DNA of 64,000 bases. It comes from Poecilobothrus nobilitatus. Taxonomy: Eukaryota; Arthropoda; Insecta; Diptera; Dolichopodidae. Location of the stretch: the NCBI GenBank assembly GCA_947095535.1, contig OX352774.1, positions 38,394,496 to 38,458,495 of the forward strand. The letters are read 5' to 3'. Under the pieces are notes generated by a model. It made no database searches, was not told where the DNA came from, and saw nothing but the letters and a program-made list of their open reading frames with translations. This document shows positions 12,831 to 25,860 of the stretch, piece after piece (positions within the stretch are counted from its first letter, which is position 1; the number at the start of each line of letters is the position of its first letter). Position numbers and translations under genes: made by a program.

Positions 12831-13072
12831 AGGGGCTTCAGTTGCCTATAGTGGTTAAATACGTGGCGGTTTATTAACCGAGAGAGTGCAGGTTCAAATC
12901 CTGCACAGGTAGCAAGTTTTATAATTTGAAAAAAAATGCCTCTTAATACCAAATATAGTGTAAGTATATAATATATAATATAAACAAAATAAATAATATT
13001 ATTGTATAATATCCTATAATATGATTTGTAATATTATTATAAATAATTAAATAAAATAATAAATAAATTAAA
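12831..13072 (+). mobile_element. SINE S1 copy c with complete tRNA-like head
   Basis: The head 'aggggcttcagttgcc' leads into an A-box-like tatagtggttaaatacgtgg and a B-box-like ggttcaaatcc near 12892. It is followed by 'tgcacaggtagcaag' and the S1 AT-rich body (accaaatatagtgtaag, atataatataaacaaaat) and an AAATAAAT tail. The central cctttagtagcc block of copies a and b is lost. The head is SINE-like: no acceptor stem pairing was seen, so it is not called as a functional tRNA. Confidence 0.7.
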
Positions 13073-15874
13073 TATCATACATAAATTAATAGGACTTAAG
13101 CAATATTAATTAAGTTTCGGCTGTCTAAAGACCATTTCGGACTGAGAAATATTATTTTGTCTCGATTGTCTGATATTATTTTTCGGTTGCCTTCTATATT
13201 TTTTTTCGCAATTTAATATATTTTGTTATTGTATTTAATATTAGATTGAGTATTTTCATTTCGGTTTTGACTTGCCTGTTTTATAGTTTATTTAACCGAT
13301 TCATTTTTATTGTTCATGCACTCATTTATTTGGTTTAAAATATAAAAACAAAAATAAACGTATAGATTAATTGCAAGAAATTTTTGAAAGAAAGATAATT
13401 GTGCTGTACCTAAGCATATTATGAAATTGTATATAAGCTTTAGTAGTGACTTTTGTGTCGATAAACTAGAATAGCGAAAATTAGTTAATTAAAACAGAAA
13501 AGATCTCAAAGAAAATTCTACTTATTTATACTATCTTCTTTTAAAAAATATTAACATAATCAGCATAACTGAAAGCTTAAGATACTTACTACATTTTGAT
13601 TTAGAAAATATAAAAATATAGTCATATAATTATTTTATTTCTATAAATTGTTGCAATCAATAAATACAAAATTTTTTCATTAAAATACAAAGTAATTTAC
13701 AAGATAATAAATAAAAGGACAAGTAACTTAAAAACGTCTCGTTTTTTTTCGAAGATTATTCAATTCTTACTTTAGAAATAAACAAAAATGTTTAAATGGG
13801 TATTTTTGATGTGGTTGTCAAACGTCAATAATAAAACATTAAAATAAAACAGAACTTTAAGTGAATCGAAATATTACAATTACAAAAAAAAAAAAAACTT
13901 TTAAACAAAAATATACCATTGAACTGACAGATTCGATTGAAAATTACCAACTACTTCGTATTTTTAACAATAAACTCAAAAACATAAAAATGAACCGGAT
14001 ATGGCAACAAAAAAAAAAAAAAAAACGAAAAATAATCATAAAAACAGAATAGAATTCAAATTTATAACAAGCGTATAATAATGAAAAAAAAAAATAAATA
14101 AAATACATAATTTCCATATTCATAGACTTTTAACATTTTGTAAAATAAAAAAAAAAATAAAAAATAAAAAAATTACGCGCAATAACTGTTAAGAATAGGT
14201 ATACTGAAATACGGAAGCTGCTTATCCACATAATCGTCAAATTTTCATAAATGTTATCAGAAAAATTTCAAAAAAAAAAAAAATTTTTTTATTTTACCTA
14301 TATATAAAATCGTATATAAAACACGGAAATTTATAAATTTTTCTTTTTATTTTTCATATATCCTACAACTTTTTTTTTTTGTTACATTTTAAATTTTTTT
14401 TTTTTTTTTTTCATTCATTCTCTTACTGAATAACAATTCACCTGTAATATGACGAATATATCTAATATGTATTCACGAAATTTACTTTTTTCTTCATAAA
14501 TGCTGCTTAAAACGGTTTATAAGAGGAACGCTTTATTTTTATATTTTGCTTATTGTTGTTGTTTTTATTCATTCGAAACACAATGAGTTACATGATAGGA
14601 CATTGGGTTGGTCGGTTGATTGCTTGACGTTACATTATTTTTTTTTTATTTTGTTCTTAAAACTGTTTGTTTTTTTTTTGTACACAATTCTGATAATAAT
14701 AACGATGATGATGATATTGATATTGATGATTATAACAATGATATTGCAATAAAAGCAAAAAAAAAAAATACATAAATCGTTAAACAAAAACAAAAAGAAA
14801 ACAGAAAAAAAAAGTATGATAATCCAGAAAAAAATATCTACTTTATTTTTTTTTTTTGAGTAACAGTTTTATAATTCCGGAAATACTTTTACATGAAAAA
14901 CATAAATATTGTTTTAGTGGAAAATAATAAAACAAAAACAACAACAACAACAAAAAAGTATAAAAAAAAATAGGTAACATTTGTTTTTTGTTTTTTAACT
15001 GTATCTATTTCCTACTTATTAAACAACTATCCCTACATTTACATATAAATGTCAAACATGTATTCTGGTAGTGTTGCCAGATCGATTTAAAAAATATAAT
15101 TTTTAACATGTAGGCCATTAATAAAATTTTATTTTATAATATTATGTATAGGTTAGTTTTTTATTGTATTTCAGTTCAAAAATTTGACACGTTTTTACCT
15201 GTACCAAGCGAATAAAAAAATAAAATATTCTCCCATGCTCAGTGTAATTACAACCAATAGTGTATGTACATATAACCAACGAGTATGCACATACAACGAA
15301 TCCACATTTCTTTCATAACACTATATGGATATTAGCAAAATCGGTGGTACATATTTGTCCAGATTCTATTAAGATGTCTTGTAAAAGCTTTTTTAACTAA
15401 ATTTGAACTTTTTTTTTACTAAAGCTACATAATAAAATTTTGAAATAGCTGTAAATCTTTAAAATAATAATTTAAAAGTGCCTATTTTTTTTTTTTTAAA
15501 TAGTACATGTTATTTCAAAAAAAAAAAAATATTTCAAGGATCCTTTCAAGGATCCCACAGTTACAGTGATTCAAATAATAAAAATTAAATGATGATATAT
15601 GTATCTTTATAAAAATTTAACGAATGTGTATGTGCATAAAAAATTGGTTAAAGTTTACGAAACATGTACGTGTGTATAATTAAGAATAAACAATATTCAT
15701 GAAAGTCATAAAAGCATTATAACATTGTTGTACAAACACAAATATATAAGTTTTTAATATGTTGCAATTGAAATTTTTTTTTTTTTTTTTGTTTATATTT
15801 GTTTTTATAATCTATATGATTATATACATATTTTCAAATATGAAATAATTATGTCATTACGTTTGTTATACTTT
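13073..15874. other. AT-rich noncoding DNA, homopolymer-rich
   Basis: Many A and T runs are present (for example 13885-13897, 14009-14024, 14395-14411), with (GAT)n near 14705-14720 and (AAC)n near 14936-14954. A weakly less AT-rich patch at 13120-13330 gave no recognisable frame. No gene is seen. Confidence 0.6.
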
Positions 15875-16010
15875 AATGGAGACGAGATAGATATGAACAT
15901 TTACTTTTTTTCTAGTTCGAATTTTAAATCGATTAAGCTAAAGAACTCCTGTTTGTTCGCACAATAACTCAAAAAATAATGGATTTAGATGATTCTGAAA
16001 TTTTTATCAT
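15875..16010 (+). mobile_element. Relic of a B/A-type DINE-like core next to A1
   Basis: 'gagacgagatagatat', 'aaatcgattaagctaa', 'cgcacaataactcaaaaaataatgg' and 'gattctgaaattt' match, in order, the family B core around 62840-62970 (gctgagctagatatag, tgagtcgattaagcc, cgcacgataactcaaaaaat, gctgaaattt). The GTCC microsatellite has been lost. It ends about where intact A1 begins. Confidence 0.55.
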
Positions 16011-16014
16011 TTCA

Positions 16015-16930
16015 TTATACCCTACACATTAAGTATAGGGTATATTAACTTTGGTATGGTGTTTGTAACCACCAAAACGAAGCGAGTTAGGTATAGACAT
16101 GTATATATATTCTGAATCAGGATCACCGCCTAAGTCGATTTAGCGATGTCCGTCCGTCCGTCCGTCAGTTCGTCCGTCAGTTCGTCCGTACGCACGATAA
16201 CTTAAAAAATAATGATGCTATCTTGATGAAATTTATACTGTAGGTTAACAATGACTAAAGTAAAGCGGGGATTGTAAATGGGCGAAATCGGACCATGCGT
16301 TCGAGTACCTCCCATACAACTCCCAAAACCGAACATGCATATCTTCGAAATTAATAAAGATAGGAACTTCAAATTTTATACGAGGGTACTGTTTACCTAA
16401 AATTTGGGATGAATTGGAGTGGTCGTTCGGGTACCTCCCATAAAATTCCCAAAACCGAACAAGCATATCTTCGAAATTAATAAAGATAGAAACTTCAAAT
16501 TTGGTACTAGGGTGTTGTTTCCTGAATCCCTGATTTCTCCAAAAGTTAAGATGAATTAGAATGGTTGTTCGGGTATCTGCCACACAAATCCTAAGACCAA
16601 ACAAGTATATCTTCGAAATTAATAAATATATAAACTTGAAATTTGATATAAGAATGTTCTACCCTGTTGATGTCTCCAAAATTTGAGATGAATTGGGGTG
16701 GTGGTCCCCGTGCCTTCACACACTTCCCAAGACCTAACAAGCATATTTTTGAATTTAATAAAGATAGAAATCAGAAATTTTGTACAAAGGTTGTAAGAGC
16801 ATTTATTTTTTTAGCTTAGTTATATTAAATACCTAACTCAAATAATTTATGGATTTTTAATTTAATTTGAATTTTTTAGGTGTAGGGTATAAATAAGTCG
16901 GTTGCATCGACTTACTGTTGCTTTTACTTG
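16015..16930 (+). mobile_element. Family A DINE-like (Helentron-associated) element, copy A1
   Basis: The left end is ttataccctacacattaag followed by tatagggtata, forming a hairpin. Next come 'tgtttgtaaccaccaaaacg', 'attctgaatcaggatcacc', a GTCC microsatellite at about 16149-16192 and 'ataacttaaaaaataatg'. An internal array of four diverged units starts near 16298, 16424, 16566 and 16703 (126-142 bp apart), each with 'cttcgaaattaataaagata'. The right end repeats ggtgtagggtata inverted to the left end, then a perfect hairpin AAGTCG (16895-16900), loop GTTGCAT, CGACTT (16908-16913), then actgttgcttttacttg. Two subterminal inverted repeats, a GTCY core and a 3-prime hairpin match DINE-1/Helentron architecture. 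The class assignment is inference; the repeat family itself is directly visible in three copies. Confidence 0.8.
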
Positions 16931-18285
16931 TTTTATATTAATATTTTATAAAGATTTCAGTCTCTCTATTGAAAATGAACAAGTTCGACAGAAGGTGAGT
17001 AGCTGTCATTCAACTTCTTTATTTATATAAGCATAATGTCAGTGTTAATATAAGATGGGTATTTCAAATTTTAGTAAAAGTATTAAAATTTATGTAAACG
17101 ATTTTTGGAAAATTTGATTCATTTAACGAGACAAGTTCTGGTAGCGAAATATAGGATACTGATGACAATATATTGGTTTTTAAAAAGCTAGACATCTGAA
17201 ATTTTCCTTTGAGCAAAAGATCTAAATTGATAATTGATTTGATGATCAAATTCAATAGAAATAGGTAATAATGTATAACAATAATTCTTTCCTAAACAAC
17301 TCCGAATTTTATAGCTCCTAAACAACTCCTAAACAACTCCGAATTTTACATAAATACATATAATTTCCTAAAAGTTGATTAAATTTTATGAAAACATTTT
17401 ATGTTCAAGCGAGTATCCTATGAGGTGACTTTATACTCTTTTTCATTTGTATTTTCATATTAATAATACCTTTCAAAGTATTTTTTTATTTTGTTAATTT
17501 TCTTCTGTTTTAATTTTTTGATTTTTTTTGGTTTTTTTTTGTTTATTTTTGGTTTTTTTTTTTTGTAAAAACAATCCTTAACAAAGGCTTTATAAGTTAC
17601 TGTGTTTCATATTCAAGAGAAAAAAGGAAAAATTCTATAGAAAATGAATTACATAAGAAGTACATAACATTATATTAACTATATATATAAAAATTTTAAT
17701 TTTAACACTTATGTGCATTAATGAAAAATATTACAATAGAACAAACAATCTTGTAAAGTCAAGAAACTATTTTTAATAAGAAATTTTATAAACAAATGTA
17801 ATATGACTAGAGAAGTTTGAAATTTGACGTATAGGTTATATTTTTGTACACATATATTCGTTATTTATGTATTTTAAATAACTGAATATACAGAAATATA
17901 AAAAATTTAAGATCTTCTAAAAATTTGAATAGTTAAATTTTACAATTTTATTAATTAAACTTCATTTTGTTAACAAATCAAATAAACTAAACTGTTGTGG
18001 CCATGACATTAAAATATTTTTTGTAGTAGTGCAAAATATATACAATAAAACGAGTGCAAAAAAAATTCAAAAATTAACCATTTAATGTTTCGTTATGAAA
18101 ATTTCAATCAAAAATTGTGAAATTTCATATTAAATTAATTTTTTAACATATTATATTAAAATTTAAGATTTGAAATCCAAAATTCAATATATTTTCTATA
18201 AATTAATTTTTAGGATTTTTGTTTTTCATTTCTATCGTACCAACGGTTTCCACAAGACTACGTGTATCTTAATCTCTTGATATTT
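16931..18285. other. AT-rich noncoding DNA, nothing recognised
   Basis: 'ctaaacaactcc' is repeated near 17292-17341 (three close copies). T runs lie near 17520-17563. The minus-strand open frame at 17064-17255 shows no domain. Confidence 0.55.
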
Positions 18286-18289
18286 CACA

Positions 18290-18425
18290 ATATGTATACA
18301 AAATTCTATAAGAAAATTTACAAATTTTGGTAGAAGTAACAATTTTTAAATATTTTTATTGACTTTTGGAAAATGTATATTTTTAAAAACCATTGGTTTT
18401 ACATTTTGACTTATCTTTCATATAT
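18290..18425 (+). mobile_element. Family D relic, 3-prime end (D6)
   Basis: 'tttacaaattttggtagaag', 'gacttttggaaaatgta' and the terminal hairpin AAAACC (18386-18391), loop ATT, GGTTTT (18395-18400), then acattttgac, match the right ends of D1, D2, D3 and D7. The left part is not recognisable. Confidence 0.6.
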
Positions 18426-18994
18426 TGTCTAATAAAAATCTCTCTTCTTCTTTTTTCTTGCGCAAATTTTTTGCATCCGATTAAATTGAAAGATACTTAA
18501 ACTAATCATTATTTAAAGTCAATATAGCCGTATTATATTACATATTTTGATTAACATCTGATTCATCTTTCATATAGCTTTGGAGTGGATAAAACTGATC
18601 CGAGATTGGTTAATATAGTGTAAACCCAAATTTTTTTATAAACCAATTTTTTTTTTTTGAATTATGTAACTTATAAATAATATGTAAATAATTGTTTAAT
18701 CTTAAAAATTTATGAAATTCAGTCATTTAAAAAACTTTTTAACTTGAAATTTCCACATTGAAGATTTATGAGTATTTGAAGTGACTTTAATATTAGAATA
18801 TCTAATATACAAGGAAGAAATTCTGTTTGTTTGTTTGTTTGGCACGGATTCACGTAAAAGCCACCAGTCCGATTCCAAATTTTGCAGGAGCATTTCTACT
18901 ACCACGGAAGGAGTTATAGGCTATATCGCGTTTCGGTTCATTAACCCATTGCGGCCCGAGAGTGTTTTAAAGAGTTTTGGTTTTTTCGTTTTTC

Positions 18995-19885
18995 TGCCTA
19001 AACGGTTTGACCGATTGAGTTGAAAATTTGCACAAATGTTCTTCTCATCTTTAGTGGTGTACCCAAGATATATGTCATATGTCACCCTATTTATTGTCAT
19101 ATGTCACACGGGTTCGGCCCGGCGGGCTTCCAAAAAATTTTTTGTTTCCGATTTATGTCCAATTTTGTATGGCGGTTTTATGGTCTGAAAAAAACCCCTG
19201 AGACAAATTTTTGTAAAGTTCCGGTAATCCGTTTGGGCACGAGAGCCGAACGAAGTTCATTAAATTTTATTGCTGTTATTCTTAATTTACCTTAATGTCG
19301 CGCTTAAACGGTTTTGAGTTGAAAAACCAATTGAGTTGAAAATTTACAAAAGTGTAGTTCTTCACCCCAGAAGCTCGCTCAGTTGACTTGGTTACGAGCC
19401 GTTAACCCGTTTCGGCACCAGAGCAGAATGAAGTATTTTAATTTTTTTATTGTCGCGCTTAAACGTTTTGACCAATTCAGTTGAAAAATTTCAAAATTGT
19501 TACTCTTTAGCACAGAAGCTTACTGAGTTGAATTGGTTACAATACATTAACCCGTTTCGGCACCAGGGCTCAATGAAATTTTTTAATTTCTTTGTTGTTG
19601 CGCTTAAACGGTTTGACCAACTGAGTTGAAAATTCACAAAAGCTCTAGCTCTTTACCGTAGAAGCTTACTGAGTTGAATTGGTTACGATACATTAACCCA
19701 TTTCAGCATCAAGCCTCAATGAAGTTTTTCATTTTTTTGTTGTCGTGCTTAAACTGTTTGACGAATTGAACATTGGCACAATTATTGCACTTTAAGACAG
19801 AAGCTCATTTAATTAATTCTGCGGTGATACATTAACCCATTTCAGCACGATAGACTTTCAAAAGAAAATTTTGTTTCTAATTTTT
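18995..19885 (+). repeat. Tandem array inside Helitron E, ~145-155 bp units
   Basis: Each unit reads roughly 'cgcttaaacggtttgacc', 'gagttgaaaatt', 'cagaagctcactgagttg', 'cattaacccgtttcggcacc', 'caatgaagtttt'. Starts at 19301, 19456, 19601 and 19746 give steps of 155, 145 and 145 bases. An earlier diverged unit starts near 18997. Confidence 0.75.
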
Positions 19886-20559
19886 GTCTAATTTGGCAGG
19901 ATGAATTTACGATTCTAAATAAAGCCTGTGACAAATTTTTGTTAACGTTCGTTAGCCCATTTCCGCACGAATACCTTTTAAAAATATTCTGCGCAATTTT
20001 TGGTATTGTTATTATTATTAAAAAGATATTTCCAACACTCTTTACTTTTATCTACACTGTTTTTAATATTCCATAAAAACCTTTCAATGCAAATTTCTAA
20101 TATATAAAAGTAATTAAAATAACCTTATTAAGTATCTTAAGAATACTGTGCTTAAGTCTTAACAACATAACATTTTCGGCCGTTAAAAAACATAAAAAAT
20201 CTCCTACATATGACAGTCATCATGTCATCATTCAGAAATGCATGTGGTCTAGCTTTATAAGATGCATGTGCGTAACATATTTCCCATAAAATATCATTGA
20301 AATATGTACATAACTTGTGTATATTTATACATATAAGTATGTATAACTTGTGTATATTTAAAAATACTATATATCACATTTCTGTACAGTATTTAATCAA
20401 AAATGAGTATATACATATTTAAAGAACAGAAAACTTTACATTCTAATCCATATACAATTTTTACACATATTTTTAACCAATTAATTTGAAAATATAATTA
20501 GAAAAAGTAAAATTAAAAAAATTTTGGTAGATTTATAAAGGTAAAAAACAATCATGTAT

Positions 20560-20765
20560 TTTTTATATTGAAAATATGTTAAACAGAACCTGAGATGTAT
20601 GCATTTAAAAAGAAGTTTTTCAAAATTTGAAGAGCTGTCGGTGCTGTAGGGTCTCCAGCTGTGAGGGTACATAAAGAAGTTGTTCTTCTACATTACTCAG
20701 TTTTGTAAACAGACGCAGGGATAGAGCGAACCTAATAGCAAATTTTTCAAAATGTGCTTAAAAGG
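20560..20765 (-). mobile_element. Family D fragment nested in Helitron E (D9)
   Basis: On the minus strand the order is 'agcacattttgaaaaatttg', a decayed GTCY block near 20705-20725, 'ttacaaaactgagtaatg', 'gaacaacttctttatgt', 'accctacagcaccgac', 'ttcaaattttgaaaaac' and 'catctcaggttctgttt'. This corresponds to bases 41130-41380 of D2. It lies inside the otherwise continuous Helitron E. Confidence 0.65.
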
Positions 20766-21084
20766 ATAATTCACAAAAACATGAAGTGACATTACTTACG
20801 AAAAAAAATTGATTACATTATGGCCTTTTATAATTGAAATGCGATTTTATGTTTCAATATTAACAAATATATTGTGAAAACTCATTTCGCCGTAATTGCG
20901 TACTCAATAGATTATCGATTCCTTTAAAGATTTTTTGTAATAAAAATAGAATATTAACTACCAGCATCTGTAAATGCATAGTAATAAGTTAACTATAAAT
21001 TAAATTAACGCAGAAACAAAAGTTAATAATTTTTTTTTCATAAAACCAATAGAATACTCCGGGCAACGCCGGGTACTCTGCTAG

Positions 21085-23899
21085 TAGTTTATAAGGTTAA
21101 AATAGTTTTTATTTAAACAGTGAAACTATTACAAGTATATTAGATTTGTAATTTACAAGAAAAAAAACTATTTCATGAATAAGAAATAGTTCCATAACAA
21201 GAAAATAAAAGGATTAATAACAAAAAGAAAATTATTTTAAAAAATTTTTAATATTGGCAAATGATTAAAAATAAAAATGTATCTCGATTTGTATAAATCT
21301 ATCATATTATATATGTTATCTTATACAGTAAAAATTATTTTCATGTTCTGGTGTTCCATTCCAAATAAGGAAAACCAAAACTATGTCGACCAACAAAAGT
21401 ATAATATTAATTTCCCATTAAAAATTAAATAACATAATATAGTACCGATCTATATAGTATAGTTATTTTATATGTATATATTGATTTTACGAAACAATAA
21501 AATATTAAATCAACAATTTCCATTTTAATAAAAATATTTTTACGCTTCTTTTAATTTTAATTTGTTTTTTGTTTTTTGTCATTTTCTTTAATCCTTTCAT
21601 ATCTCTCTTACATTTCTTTACATGTTTTTTTTTATATTTTTATTTATCTCCGTGTGTCCTGATAACTTTTTTAACTCTAACCATATATATTATCATTTTC
21701 TTCCCGCGACTATCACCTTATTGTAAATATTTACCATTTCAGAACATCATTATATTATATTTATTATCATAATTACTTTGGATTGTAAATAGTAAAACAA
21801 AAAAAAAAATAAAAAATAAAAAATAAAAATGCATATTGAAATAAAATTCAATATATGAAAACTGAAAATAAAAAAAAAAAAACAAGAAGAAAATTAAACA
21901 TCATAAAACAAAACATACCGAAATGAAACGAAACAGAAAAAGAAATCATAAAATAAGTGATTATCTTTAAAATATTTTCATATTTCATAATATAACCAAG
22001 GTTCACCATATAAATATTCAACATGTCAAGGATTGAAATTAAAAAAAAAAAAAAAAAAAAAACAACAACAAAATATTGTTCATTATTACATATCCTTATT
22101 TCTGAAGGATTCTATACATACATATTAACACAAATATAACCCAAACTATATATAAATAAATAAAATACCGATATGTTAATATTAATAAAAAAAAAAAAAT
22201 ATGTATAGGTATAGGTATATACATATTATAAATTGTGTTTTATTTTTTCTTTTTTTTTTTTTAATATTTAACGGTACCTATATATTTTGCAAATGGTTCC
22301 GTTATACTTTATTTTAAATATGATTTATTGCAATTTATACAACGATGCAGGTGTTTCATTCAACACTTATTATAAAATAAAACAAAATAAGAATATTATA
22401 TAGTAAATTAAAACAACAAAAAGAAACAACAACAACGGCAACACTATAATAATATAAAAAAAAAAATAACATTTTATACATAGTACAATAATTTGTACTT
22501 TTAAATTTTTTAATTTTCGTAATAAATTACAAAAAAAAAAAAGAAAAAAAAAAAAAACACAATATAAAAACAATATGAATCCGCTAAAAAAGGATAACTT
22601 TTATAAATATATAGTTTTAATACAATATTTAAGGATGTCATGTTAAGAAAATAATTTTAAAGTGAAAAAAAAAGTTTTATATACAACGAACCATTTGTGA
22701 TATTCCGTATGAGCAAAATAACATATAAGAATGAAATGTGTCAAAATTTTCTACATTTTTTTATTATTATTTGATGAATTTCATTTTTGAATTTGCAATT
22801 TAAAAAAAAAAAAAAAAACAAAAGCAAAACATATTATTTTCTCATCATAAGGTCCTTTAAAATAGTATTTACTTTTTTTTGTTTTTTATTAAGAATGATT
22901 TATGAATAACAGGTCAATAAATTCTTGTCAGATTTCTTGAAATATTCCCAACATTGTATTTTTTGTAAAGACAAAGAAAAAAAGAAAACTTTCATTTGAC
23001 CTCATTAATTGTTTAATTATTAAAAATAAAGAAAATATGCTCTACATTCAAAATCTATTTCAATAAATTTCATCAAATTTTATTTTTTATAACCTATATA
23101 CGAAAAAATGATTTTCTATTTAATTTTAATGCAGATATTTTAATTTTTCAGAGTCGCGTAACTTATGTTTGTACAGTCATGATAACCATTTGAAAATAAA
23201 AACTTTTTCCAATTTCATAACGGGTTGAACAGCAAAAATAGTGCAAAAAGATGTTTTTTTTTTAAGAATATTAATTTTAATATCTCAAGTCGAAATCTTC
23301 TTTTTCAAATTTTGAAGGAAAATAACAAGAACCAGTATGAAAACTGTTTACTCTTTAGCACAGAGTATTACTTATAAAGAATAAAAGATAACTAGCTAAT
23401 CGAAGATATTCGATTTATCGCATTCGATATTCATGTCACTCAAACGCATACAGAAATGATAATTTAATTACTTAAAGCTTAGACAAAAAAAAACAATGCA
23501 TTGCCCTTTCTTTCCTTAAATAAGTTTTTTATCTGTCTCCGTGTGATCCGACTTCCGATGTTTTTTTTAACTCTAACCATATACTATTATTCTTCATTCA
23601 ACTGTCATTTTGTTTTCAGATTAAGTTAAAGGCGTACTGTTTTTAAAAGGCTTTGAATTATGATAAACATGATCTTTTTAATAATAGTTGCACAAATTTG
23701 ATTATAATATCTAATTGATATCTAAAAAGAAATTTTATTTCATTATACTTTTAATATTTTCATTAAAAAAAAAATTTAAACCAACCCTGTTAAAGTGGTA
23801 ATACAACTTTTATTGCATATTAACCACTTTTTAATCAATGAACCATCAACTAATTCTTAGAAAATAGAATATTTTTTCTATATTCTTTTTTCCTGTGGG
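21085..23899. other. AT-rich noncoding DNA, homopolymer-rich
   Basis: Long A runs occur at 22043-22062, 22532-22558 and 22802-22819. The open frames at 21569-21772 and 22370-22573 are F/L/I/Y-rich products of T-rich DNA. There is no supportable gene. Confidence 0.65.
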
Positions 23900-24075
23900 A
23901 AGTGTAAATCTTTAAAAAACACCAAAAAAAACCTAGGCCCCTTTGTTAGTATGGGAATTTTACCTTCTAAAACCACTTTCCCCCCTAACTAGTATAATGG
24001 ACTAAATCCTCTAACTGTGAAGCAGTACATTAGCTGAGGAATAGGATGGGGAAAGGAAAAAGGATAAGGATAAAT
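23900..24075 (-). repeat. Faint repeat family F, copy F3
   Basis: On the minus strand, 'cctattcctcagctaatgta', 'ctgcttcacagttagagg' and later 'cccatactaacaaagg', 'ggttttttttggtgttttt' follow the same order as 'cctaaatacctaatcagtat', 'ctgcattagcagtcctg', 'tctgatactactaagg', 'ggtatttttggtgtctttag' at 42720-42875. Similarity is diverged and was judged by eye. Confidence 0.4.
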
Positions 24076-25649
24076 ACATTTTTTAAACAACTAGATTAGA
24101 TTATTCTTTAAGGAGGAGTGTAAGTAATAGTGGGAGTTTTTAATGTAGATCTACATTATTGTTACTATGTGTTGTGGATTTGTTCTACTGCCTCTAAAAT
24201 TTAAACATTTTTTTTACACAGTAATCTAATGTTTTTTAATACAGTAATCAAAAGTAATTATAAAATATTTAAATTTAATTTAAATTTAAATGGCACTAAA
24301 TTTGTTGTTAAAAATATATAAAACTTTATACTTAAATTTAAAATAAAATAAAATTATATCATTTAATTATTTTATATAAATATTATAATGATATCCGTTT
24401 TATTATAATTATTATCGTATTGGTATACTTTTTATTTAAACATATACTTCTAATTTCATTTCATTAAATAACTTATACGGTCATGGTAAATAATAATTAA
24501 ATAATAAATTAATACTGCAGTTACAATATTATTATTATTAAAACTATAATTATTTTGTTATAATTATTATGCAACAATAATAATAACATATAAATAAAAT
24601 ATGCACAGTAATGGTCAAAATAATGAAGGTAATTTGAAGAAAAAGGATAATTTTGTATTGTAATAAAATTATTAAAACTTTTATGGAATTTAAATGTCTT
24701 TAAGTTTAAATGTCTTTTAATTTTTCTTTGAAATAGGTAGGTACCTTCTAATAATTAATCTAATAATTAAGTTAGGTATAAGGTATATAAATTTTCAATT
24801 AAAATAACATTTTAGTGATTTCACTATATTACTTTTGTACAGAATAGTATAATCAGACCATAAGAGTATCCAAAATGAAAAGCAATCAATCAACTGTTAA
24901 GAAAATTTAGGTTCAATCTGCTATAAATTTCCGAGATAAAACTTTAAAATAACTACACCTAAAAGTATGCAATACCAAGAAATTTGTATTAAAAGCATAT
25001 TTCACACATATGCCTCATAAATTATAGAGACAAATTCACTTACATATGACATGTTCATCCCCGAAAAGGATAAAAAAAAATATTAAATATGTGGTAATCT
25101 ACGGTAGTTAAACGAATAAAAGAATAGACATAATAAATCATGTCTATCATTAGAATAGATTTAAGGTAAGTTAGTTAAATTTAAGGTAAATCGTTGTTGT
25201 TTTGGTAGGGCGGATAGAGACAATTATCTTTACATCTAAGTTCTGCGATCCGTTATGCCCTTCAATTTCATAAGATTCTTGTTTTTAGAATTAGTTGGTT
25301 TGTAATAATATAGATAAGTTTCATTTTAAGTTAATATTAGCTAAAATAAATTTAAATAAATTTTCTGTTTTTTTAGTTTCCTAAAGTTAATAATTAATTA
25401 AATAATTTCTGTAGAAAAATATGGAACGTAAATTTTTCCAAAATAATATAAACTAAATAAATTAAGAATAGTTTTAACTTAACATTAAATTTGTAATCAC
25501 TGTAAAGTGAATAAAATAATTTTTTTTTTAAATATTAATCTGACAAAACCACATTGAAAATAAATAAAATGTAACAAAATTTAAATATGTATTAAAAGAG
25601 CACTTTGCCACTAATTATAGTAAAATAGTAATAATAACAGACAATTAAT
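24076..25649. other. AT-rich noncoding DNA, nothing recognised
   Basis: Very AT-rich, with frequent 'aataataattaa' words. A small less AT-rich patch near 25195-25275 shows no frame or repeat partner. Confidence 0.6.
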
Positions 25650-25860
25650 CCGTTCCTTTACAGTTCTACTTCTCAATTCAATATTTACGGAACCCTGTCG
25701 TATCCTTCTTATCTTTATACTCTAGCCAATATCATGCTTTGGCAGTTAGGGATGCACTATATTGAATAAAGAAGGAGTTGTGTTTAGTCATTAAGAATAT
25801 GACACTACATAGGGTATCCATGGTATTTTTAGGAGATTTCCACCTTCCTTAGGATAAAAC
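25650..25860 (+). repeat. Faint repeat family F, copy F2
   Basis: 'tatcatgctttggcagttag', 'ggatgcactatatt', 'gtcattaagaatatgacact', 'acatagggtatccatggtat' and 'ttttaggagattt' follow the order of the copy at 42690-42895. The alignment is diverged. Confidence 0.4.

Larger units (their letters stand above)
18801..21084 (+). mobile_element. Non-autonomous Helitron, element E
   Basis: The 5-prime end is TCTAATATACAAGGAAG directly after an A at 18800. The 3-prime end is ctctgCTAG at 21076-21084 directly before a T at 21085. That is the canonical Helitron layout: insertion between A and T, start TC, end CTRR, with a GC-rich hairpin (ccgggcaacgccggg, about 21059-21073) a few bases upstream. The 5-prime zone (ctgtttgtttgtttgtttgg, ccaccagtccgattccaaat, ggagttataggctata) is a pattern familiar from non-autonomous elements of many insects. 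Inside, five diverged units carry 'cgcttaaacggtttgacc' near 18997, 19301, 19456, 19601 and 19746. A minus-strand family D piece is nested at 20560-20765. No Rep/helicase frame is present. The 2,284-bp element is less AT-rich than its surroundings. Confidence 0.85.

Noticed and set aside
12831..12915. Functional tRNA gene
   Set aside because: A and B boxes are present, but no acceptor stem pairing was seen and the sequence continues into the SINE S1 body found in other copies.
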